From CAYZTD01 sp964473335 (GTDB lineage: Archaea; Thermoplasmatota; E2; DHVEG-1), in assembly GCA_964473335.1 (NCBI GenBank), contig CAYYOO010000068.1:1-7437 (forward strand): a DNA stretch of 7,437 nucleotides, in the 5' to 3' direction. The translations under genes and the position numbers were made by a program. Under the pieces are notes generated by a model. That model saw only the letters and a list, made by a program, of their open reading frames with translations, was not told the DNA's origin and searched no databases. This document shows, one piece after another, positions 1-5,251 of the stretch (position 1 is its first letter; every line of letters starts with the position of its first letter).

Positions 1-743
1 TTTTTTTCAATCCACTTACCTGTCAAAGATACTGTTTCATGGATATGACCGTGAAGTGTTAAAAAAGGAGTATAATTTTCTATAAAACGCTTTATTGCTA
101 TACTTCCAACATGAATGTCCATTGGTGCGTGATCTACTTTTTTACCGTCAACATCTGCTCTATCAAGAGCAGTATCATAAGGTGGTGAATGAAAAAGATA
201 AATTGTCTTTTCAGGTGGTGAATTCTTAACTAATTTATCTAGATCTTCAGCAATTGTTGAATACTTGATTTCATCTTTATTAACTTCAACTGTTCTTTTT
301 CCTTTCTCAGGTGAAACAGTACCAACATCAACAAAACGCGATACATCATATTTCTCCCAGTCCTTTAGTTGAAAAGGAGTTGGTGGAACATATGAATATC
401 CTGTAACATATAATCCATCAAATTCTACTGTTTTTAGATTAACATACTCAATAATATTTTTTTTATCAGCATCTAAAAAATATTTCTCAAAAGATCTTGC
501 ATCATCATTTCCCATTATTACAAAAAAACGAATTTTATTTTCATTTTTTTCATTCATTCTTTTGATCTTTGAAAATAAATATTTATCAAGAAAAAAACTA
601 ACCCCCTCTTTTAAAGAATAACCATGAGGCAGGAGATCTCCGCCAAAAAAGACGGCTTTAGGCCTTTCTTTTTTTATTATTTCAAACAATTTTTCGTATT
701 TTTTTATGTTTCCATGCAGATCTGATACAAATATACAGTTCAA
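1..743 (-). CDS. Icc-related calcineurin-like metallophosphoesterase, partial (C-terminus beyond window)
   Basis: Reading the minus strand from a TTG at 743 gives 247 uninterrupted codons that leave the window at position 1. The protein has the metal-binding blocks of the calcineurin-like phosphoesterase fold in order: DLHGN (D8, H10), GGD (34-36), GNDD (78-81, in place of the usual GNH), H185 in FHSPP, and GHIH (232-235). The central stretch GYSYVPPTPF (115-124) followed by KDWE is, from memory, typical of the archaeal/bacterial Icc-related group (COG2129). Such enzymes use two metal ions to hydrolyse phosphoesters; the substrate here is unknown. No signal peptide is visible, so it is probably cytoplasmic. 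The fold usually ends some 20-40 residues after GHxH, so little is missing. The start is chosen because an in-frame TAA lies only four codons upstream, no ATG or GTG lies between, and AAGGTG sits 5 nt before the TTG. It is transcribed divergently from the nuoE-like gene. Confidence 0.88.
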   Translation of the reverse strand, partial: MNCIFVSDLHGNIKKYEKLFEIIKKERPKAVFFGGDLLPHGYSLKEGVSFFLDKYLFSKIKRMNEKNENKIRFFVIMGNDDARSFEKYFLDADKKNIIEYVNLKTVEFDGLYVTGYSYVPPTPFQLKDWEKYDVSRFVDVGTVSPEKGKRTVEVNKDEIKYSTIAEDLDKLVKNSPPEKTIYLFHSPPYDTALDRADVDGKKVDHAPMDIHVGSIAIKRFIENYTPFLTLHGHIHETVSLTGKWIEK

Positions 744-748
744 TTGAA

Positions 749-754
749 CACCTT
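749..754 (-). promoter_or_regulatory. Ribosome binding site AAGGTG fixing a TTG start
   Basis: On the minus strand AAGGTG lies 5 nt before the TTG at 743 and complements the CACCU core of the archaeal 16S rRNA 3' end. The upstream in-frame stop leaves no other plausible initiator before the first catalytic motif, eight codons in. It therefore supports TTG as the start. Confidence 0.6.
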
Positions 755-815
755 ACTACTTGATAGTAAACTTTTATAAACATTTCAAGATAACGGTTAA
801 GCGAGTCTTACTATC
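753..815. repeat. TTACTA/TAGTAA half-sites around the divergent promoter
   Basis: TTACTA (753-758) and TAGTAA (764-769) form a perfect 6-bp inverted repeat with a 5-nt spacer. GATAGTAA (762-769) is repeated in inverted orientation as TTACTATC (808-815). The first pair lies immediately upstream of the TATA box at 773-780. The distal copy lies just downstream of the expected start site. Such placement resembles an operator for a DNA-binding regulator, but the motif is AT-rich and short, so chance is possible. Confidence 0.35.
764..780 (+). promoter_or_regulatory. Probable BRE/TATA promoter of the nuoE-nuoF-stnC operon
   Basis: TTTTATAAA (772-780) is a good archaeal TATA box, preceded by a purine-containing stretch (AGTAAAC, 765-771) where BRE is expected. 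A start about 25 nt downstream would fall near 800-805 and give a leader of roughly 45 nt, which includes the GAAGGA ribosome binding site at 835-840. The core TTTATAAA (773-780) is its own reverse complement, so it could also be read toward the phosphoesterase gene. In that direction the leader would be only a few nt and would cut into that gene's ribosome binding site. TATAAATT on the minus strand (834-827) is a better TATA candidate for that gene. Confidence 0.5.
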
Positions 816-847
816 TTAAACATTGTAATTTATAGAAGGAATTTAAA

Positions 848-1318
848 ATGTCTGTTGATCTTTCTAAAACAAAAAAGCTTATCGATAAACATGGTAAAAA
901 AAAGAGTGCTTTGATACCGCTACTTCAGGATGTGCAAAAAGAATATGGATATGTCCCTGAAGAAGCAGTTGATTTAATTTCTAAAGAACTTAATATTTTT
1001 CCAGTGGAAATATACGGCGTTCTAACTTTTTACGCTCAATTCTATCTAGCTCCTCGCGGAAAACACACAATCCGCGTATGTCAGGGAACAGCTTGTCATG
1101 TGATGGGTGGAAAAGAAATACTTGATTATCTATCAAGAACATTGGACATTAATGACGGAGAAACAACAAAAGACGGTGTTTTTTCACTAGAAAGAGTAGC
1201 ATGCTTAGGGTGCTGCGGGATGGCGCCAGTAGTTCAAGTCGATGATGATTTCTATGGAAACTGCACAATTCAGATGATGGATGAAATGCTAGAAAAATAT
1301 AGAAAGGAGGAGAAATAA
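848..1318 (+). CDS. nuoE: NuoE/HydC-like thioredoxin-fold [2Fe-2S] subunit of an NADH-dependent flavin complex
   Basis: A 156-residue protein of the 24-kDa (NuoE/HoxE/HydC) family. An N-terminal helical part (about 1-65, with YGYVPEEA and the conserved IYGVLTFY at 55-62) precedes a thioredoxin-like domain. Its four expected [2Fe-2S] ligands are all present: C78 and C83 in VCQGTACH, and C119 and C123 in CLGCCG. C122 is an extra cysteine beside C123. The length is normal for the family. In HydABC and Stn complexes this subunit binds next to the NuoF/HydB FMN site and its cluster takes part in electron handling at the flavin. The ATG is preceded by GAAGGA (835-840) with 7 nt spacing. Its TAA abuts the ATG of the nuoF-like gene, so the two are co-transcribed. 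In Stn nomenclature it corresponds to one of the two StnAB subunits. A complex I role is unlikely because no membrane subunits are nearby. Confidence 0.93.
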   Translation: MSVDLSKTKKLIDKHGKKKSALIPLLQDVQKEYGYVPEEAVDLISKELNIFPVEIYGVLTFYAQFYLAPRGKHTIRVCQGTACHVMGGKEILDYLSRTLDINDGETTKDGVFSLERVACLGCCGMAPVVQVDDDFYGNCTIQMMDEMLEKYRKEEK

Positions 1319-3061
1319 ATGAACAAAGTTCTAGTATGTGTGGGAACTAGTGGTGTATCTGCTGGAGCAGAAAAGGTTGCAGATAACTTTGAAAAAGAAA
1401 TCAAAAAAGAAAACCTTGATTTTAAATTAATTAGAGTTGGCGATAGAGGGCTATTTAGAGATGTACTTGTTGATGTGATAATTGATTCAGATAGAACAAC
1501 TTATGAGTTTGTAAAACCTGAAGATGTAAAAGAAATTGTTAAAAGTCATTTAAAAGGAAAAAAACCTGTAGAAAAACTTCTTGCCGGTAAAGATTACAAA
1601 ACTTTTTTTGAAAACCAAGAAAGAATCGTTCTAAAAAACTGCGGTGAAATAGATCCTGAAGATATTTCCGAATATATTAAAACAAAAGGTTATAATGCTT
1701 TAAAAAAAGCATTTGAAATGGGTCCAGAAAAAGTAATTACTGAGATGAAAGAATCAGGTTTACGCGGCCGTGGTGGAGCTGGTTTTCCAACTGGGCTAAA
1801 ATGGCAGTTTGCTCATGATTCAGAAGCAGATGAAAAATACATTGTCTGTAATGCTGATGAAGGCGATCCCGGTGCTTTTATGGATAGAAGCATTCTTGAA
1901 GGTGATCCTCACGCAGTAATTGAAGGCATGGTAATTGGTGCATATGCTATTGGTGCAACACAGGGCTATATTTATTGTAGGGCTGAGTATCCACTTGCAG
2001 TTAAAAGACTTAATCTAGCCATGAAAGAAGCAAGAAAAAAAGGATATCTTGGTAAAAATATTCTAAATTCTGGTTTTGATTTTGATATGCTAATTAAAGA
2101 AGGAGCAGGTGCTTTTGTCTGTGGTGAAGAAACTGCTCTAATGGCCTCAATTGAAGGAAGAAGAGGCATGCCCAATCCTAGACCTCCGTTTCCAGCACAA
2201 AAAGGCCTATTTGAAAAACCAACTAACATCAATAATGTTGAAACATTTGCAAATGTAAGACATATTATTTTGAAAGGAGCAGATTGGTTTTCAAATATTG
2301 GATACAAAAAATCCAAAGGAACGAAGGTTTTTGCACTAGCGGGTAAAATAAAAAACACAGGCCTAGTTGAGGTTCCGATGGGTACAAAGATTGGAGAAAT
2401 ATTAAACGGGCCTGGCGGAGGCGTTCTTGATAAAAAAATCCCAATAAAGGCAGTACAGTTAGGTGGCCCCTCAGGTGGATGTATACCTGGAGATATGTTT
2501 GATACACCAATTGATTATGAATCAATTAATGAAACTGGAGCTATCATGGGTTCTGGTGGAATGGTTGTAATGGATCAAAAGACATGTATGGTTGATGTCG
2601 CACGATACTTTTTGAGTTTCACTGTTGCTGAATCCTGCGGTAAATGTGTTCCATGTAGAATTGGATTGAAAAGAATGTATGAAGTACTTGAAACAATCAC
2701 TGAAGGAAAGGGAACAAAAAATCATTTAAAATTTCTTGATGAAATGAGCGATACAATTAAAAAAACAGCTTTGTGTGGTCTAGGAAATACTGCCCCTAAT
2801 CCTGTTCTTACAACTATGAAATATTATTCTGATGAATATGAATCTCATATCAAAGATAAGCACTGCCCGGCAGCGGTTTGTACTAATCTAATAAAGTTTG
2901 AAGTAAATGAAGAGAAATGTGTGAAATGTGGGATGTGTTTTAAAGCATGTCCTGTGGATGCAATAAAGTGGGAAAAAGGAAAAACTGCAGAAATTGACAA
3001 GGATAAATGCATCAAATGTAAATCCTGTATAAATGCATGTAAATTTATGGCGATAGAATGA
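1319..3061 (+). CDS. nuoF: NuoF/HydB-like NADH-binding FMN iron-sulfur subunit with C-terminal 2[4Fe-4S] domain
   Basis: A 580-residue cytosolic flavoprotein that should exchange electrons between NAD(H) and FMN. Residues 1-80 form a thioredoxin-like domain that keeps only C7 of the four usual [2Fe-2S] cysteines. The NADH/FMN core follows: GLRGRGGAGFPTGLKW (147-162), NADEGDPGAFMDR (178-190) and GAGAFVCGEETAL (262-274). The [4Fe-4S] site is C440, C443, C446 (ESCGKCVPC) plus C486. H515, C516 and C521 in KHCPAAVC lie where HydB proteins carry a proposed zinc site. Two ferredoxin motifs end the protein: C534/C537/C540/C544 and C564/C567/C570/C574. This tail is absent from complex I NuoF and typical of HydB/HndC-type proteins of bifurcating complexes. 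AGGAGG (1305-1310), inside the end of the preceding gene, lies 8 nt before the ATG. The TGA overlaps the next start by 4 nt (ATGA), implying translational coupling. Confidence 0.94.
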   Translation: MNKVLVCVGTSGVSAGAEKVADNFEKEIKKENLDFKLIRVGDRGLFRDVLVDVIIDSDRTTYEFVKPEDVKEIVKSHLKGKKPVEKLLAGKDYKTFFENQERIVLKNCGEIDPEDISEYIKTKGYNALKKAFEMGPEKVITEMKESGLRGRGGAGFPTGLKWQFAHDSEADEKYIVCNADEGDPGAFMDRSILEGDPHAVIEGMVIGAYAIGATQGYIYCRAEYPLAVKRLNLAMKEARKKGYLGKNILNSGFDFDMLIKEGAGAFVCGEETALMASIEGRRGMPNPRPPFPAQKGLFEKPTNINNVETFANVRHIILKGADWFSNIGYKKSKGTKVFALAGKIKNTGLVEVPMGTKIGEILNGPGGGVLDKKIPIKAVQLGGPSGGCIPGDMFDTPIDYESINETGAIMGSGGMVVMDQKTCMVDVARYFLSFTVAESCGKCVPCRIGLKRMYEVLETITEGKGTKNHLKFLDEMSDTIKKTALCGLGNTAPNPVLTTMKYYSDEYESHIKDKHCPAAVCTNLIKFEVNEEKCVKCGMCFKACPVDAIKWEKGKTAEIDKDKCIKCKSCINACKFMAIE

Positions 3062-5154
3062 TCAAATTAACTATTGATGATAAAGAAATAAAAGCAGAAG
3101 AAGGAAAAACCGTTCTTGAGGCAGCAACAGAGAATAAAATATACATTCCAAATCTTTGCTATCATCCAAACCTAAAACCAATTGCTGCATGTAGACTGTG
3201 TATTGTTGAAATAGAAAAAATGAAAGGGTTTCCGACTGCTTGCACTACAAAAGTTTCAGATGGAATGGTTGTAAAAACTAATACTATAGAACTAAAGAAC
3301 CTAAGAAAAAACCTTATCTGGCTGATTTTATCAAACTATCCAAAGGACGTACCGCCGTCTTCAGATCTTAAAAAGGTAATAGAGTATGTTGGTGTAAACG
3401 AAATATTAAAAAACTACACTCCTAAAGAAAGTAACCTTCCGATCTATTCAGAGGATCCACTTTTCACTCGCGACTTAGATAAATGTATCTTATGTGGAAG
3501 ATGCGTTAGAATGTGTCAAGAGGTTCGAGGTGTTGGCGCAATTGGTCTTATAAATAGAGGAATAGAGACTTTTGTTGGAACAACAAGAGATTCAGAGTTA
3601 AAGGATTCTGGTTGTAAATTCTGTAGAGCTTGTGTTGAAGTATGTCCCTCTGGAGCACTCACTGATAAAGGAAAAGAAGAGGATATAGAAAAAACTAGAG
3701 AAGAAAAACTAATTCCATGTAAAGCAGGGTGCCCTGCTCATACTGACATTCCAAGATATGTTAGATATATCGCTGAAGGTAGATACGAAGATTCACTAGC
3801 AGTCATCAGATCAAAATTTCCATTTCCATATTCACTAGGCCTAGTCTGTAATCACCCATGTGAAGATGAATGCTCTAGAACTGAAATAAATAAACCAATT
3901 TCAATTAGAGAACTAAAACGATTTGTCGCTGAAAGAGACAATGGATCCTGGAAAGAAAAACTAAAAATCGCTAAATCAACTGGTAAAAAGGTTGCAATAG
4001 TTGGCGCTGGACCCTCGGGTCTTACAGCTGCATGGTTTTTAAGACTAAAAGGCCATGATGTAACAGTTTTTGAAATGCTAGATAAACCAGGCGGCATGCT
4101 AAAAGCAGGAATACCTGATTACAGGCTTCCGCCGAAGGTACTTGAAAGTGAAATAAAAGAAATAAAAAACATAGGTGTAAAAATAAAATGTAATACAAAA
4201 ATCAAGTCAACTGATGAATTATTCAAAAAAGGATTTGATTCAGTATACTTGGCAATGGGTGCACCAAAAGGATGGTCTATGGGAATTGAAGGTGAAGACG
4301 ATCCTAGGGTTCTTGATGGAATTGAGACTCTTAGAAATATTAATTTTTCTGAAGATGTAGATTTGAAAGGAGATGTTGGTGTTGTTGGTGGTGGAAATGT
4401 CGCAGTTGATATTGCTAGATCATCACTAAGAAAGGGAGCTAAATCAGTAAAAATCATATATAGAAGAACCAAAAAAGAAATGCCAGCATACACTCATGAA
4501 ATTGAAGATGCAATTGATGAAGGAGTAGAAATACTAATTCTTACAAATCCAACAAGAATTATCAAAGATAAAGATAAACTGAAAGTCGAATGCATTAAAA
4601 TGGAGCTAGGTAAACCTGATGAAAGCGGAAGAAGACGACCTGTTCCTATTGAAGGATCAGAGTTTATTTTAGAACTAGACCGGCTTATATTTGGAATAGG
4701 TCTGAGTTGTGATGCTGAAGGATTTGGTGTTGATTTAAACAAGAGAGGCAGAGTTATTGCTGAAGATGAAAGCAAAGTTACATCAAAAAAAGGTGTTTTT
4801 GCAGGGGGTGACCTTGTTACAGGTCCGCAAACTGTAATATGGGCAGTGCAAGGCGGAAGACTTGCAGCTAAATCAATTGATAAATATCTAGGCGGTGATG
4901 GAGAAATCGATCAACAATTGTACCCGGATGACGAGGCAGATCCATATATCGGTCGTGAAGAAGGATTTGCTGATAGAAAAAGAAGAGAGATTACAAAAAT
5001 ACCAGTATGTGATAGAGTTCCAGGTTTCAAGCAAGTTGAAGAATGCCTCTGTGAAGAAGATGCAAAAAAAGAAGCACAGAGATGCTTGAAGTGCCAACTA
5101 CGACTTCAAATTAAAAAACCACCTCTTCCACCTAAAAAGAAAAATAAAAAATAA
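3058..5154 (+). CDS. stnC: Stn-type fusion: NuoG-like ferredoxin domains joined to GltD/NfnB-like FAD-NADPH oxidoreductase
   Basis: A 698-residue fusion. Residues 1-75 are a [2Fe-2S] ferredoxin (C34, C45, C48, C62). Residues 92-104, where NuoG has its His-Cys cluster, have no Cys or His. Two [4Fe-4S] motifs follow (C143/146/149/153 and C186/189/192/196). A GltD/NfnB-like module starts near 213: cluster cysteines C221, C225, C264, C268 and C272; FAD-binding VAIVGAGPSG (312-321) with E339; the second nucleotide fold with VGGGNVAVD (443-451); YRRTKKEMPA (468-477), whose arginines typically favour NADPH; and the C-terminal FAD motif GVFAGGD (579-585). The last 50 residues carry an EAQRCLKC motif (C676, C679), then a Lys/Pro-rich tail. 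Known family role: in Sporomusa StnC, the NADPH-handling arm of a bifurcating transhydrogenase. Inference here: transfer among NADH, NADPH and ferredoxin with the two upstream subunits. It starts inside the nuoF stop (ATGA) without a strong ribosome binding site. It is not a glutamate synthase subunit, as no GltB is present. Confidence 0.88.
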   Translation: MIKLTIDDKEIKAEEGKTVLEAATENKIYIPNLCYHPNLKPIAACRLCIVEIEKMKGFPTACTTKVSDGMVVKTNTIELKNLRKNLIWLILSNYPKDVPPSSDLKKVIEYVGVNEILKNYTPKESNLPIYSEDPLFTRDLDKCILCGRCVRMCQEVRGVGAIGLINRGIETFVGTTRDSELKDSGCKFCRACVEVCPSGALTDKGKEEDIEKTREEKLIPCKAGCPAHTDIPRYVRYIAEGRYEDSLAVIRSKFPFPYSLGLVCNHPCEDECSRTEINKPISIRELKRFVAERDNGSWKEKLKIAKSTGKKVAIVGAGPSGLTAAWFLRLKGHDVTVFEMLDKPGGMLKAGIPDYRLPPKVLESEIKEIKNIGVKIKCNTKIKSTDELFKKGFDSVYLAMGAPKGWSMGIEGEDDPRVLDGIETLRNINFSEDVDLKGDVGVVGGGNVAVDIARSSLRKGAKSVKIIYRRTKKEMPAYTHEIEDAIDEGVEILILTNPTRIIKDKDKLKVECIKMELGKPDESGRRRPVPIEGSEFILELDRLIFGIGLSCDAEGFGVDLNKRGRVIAEDESKVTSKKGVFAGGDLVTGPQTVIWAVQGGRLAAKSIDKYLGGDGEIDQQLYPDDEADPYIGREEGFADRKRREITKIPVCDRVPGFKQVEECLCEEDAKKEAQRCLKCQLRLQIKKPPLPPKKKNKK
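5133..5151 (-). terminator. T-rich tracts that could terminate pyrG transcription
   Basis: Read on the minus strand this is a run of three T-tracts (five or more Ts each), about 100 nt past the pyrG stop. It coincides with the Lys codons at the end of the convergent stnC gene. It is the first strong oligo-T signal downstream of pyrG, so the two transcripts may overlap at their 3' ends. Confidence 0.35.
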
Positions 5155-5161
5155 TTTTTTT
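5155..5161 (+). terminator. Oligo-T terminator of the nuoE-nuoF-stnC operon
   Basis: Seven consecutive T residues directly follow the TAA at 5152-5154. Archaeal RNA polymerases can terminate at oligo-T without a hairpin. The convergent pyrG gene ends less than 100 nt away. Confidence 0.5.
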
Positions 5162-5186
5162 ACCAATTTCTCCCTGTATGTTGTGT

Positions 5187-5206
5187 GGTTGGAGGTAAGG
5201 GAGGGG
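5187..5206 (+). other. G-rich tract in the convergent spacer, possible two-tetrad G-quadruplex
   Basis: GG-tt-GG-a-GG-taa-GGG-a-GGGG stands out sharply in this AT-rich spacer. It offers five G-runs with loops of 1-3 nt. AGGGAG (5198-5203) can alternatively pair with CTCCCT (5170-5175) across a 22-nt loop. It would be in RNA only if the operon transcript reads past the T7 at 5155-5161. No function is known. Confidence 0.3.
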
Positions 5207-5251
5207 ATTGTATCATATCCACATTTTGTGCATTCATAGTAGCATTCGTTT

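Noticed and set aside
1972..2725. Minus-strand reading frames of 67-128 codons opposite the nuoF-like gene
   Set aside because: They are antisense shadows of a strongly conserved protein, with no motifs and no ribosome binding sites.
848..3061. Reading nuoE and nuoF as part of respiratory complex I
   Set aside because: The 2[4Fe-4S] tail on NuoF, the NuoG-GltD fusion and the absence of any membrane subunit fit soluble HydBC/Stn-type complexes better.
3852..5097. Minus-strand frames and a plus-strand frame at 4895-5089 inside the stnC-like gene
   Set aside because: All lie within the conserved FAD/NADPH module and its C-terminal part in other frames, and show no family signature.
3058..5154. 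Glutamate synthase small subunit (GltD) as the function of the third gene
   Set aside because: No GltB partner is present, and the NuoG-like N-terminus and operon partners point to NADH/ferredoxin chemistry. Only the FAD/NADPH fold is GltD-like.
5160..5237. A 25-codon minus-strand reading frame (Pro/Thr-rich) downstream of pyrG, and another frame there reading CYYECTKCGY like a zinc ribbon
   Set aside because: The first has no ribosome binding site and no recognisable family. The second has no start codon. They overlap each other and the pyrG terminator region, so chance or old decay is more likely than a gene.
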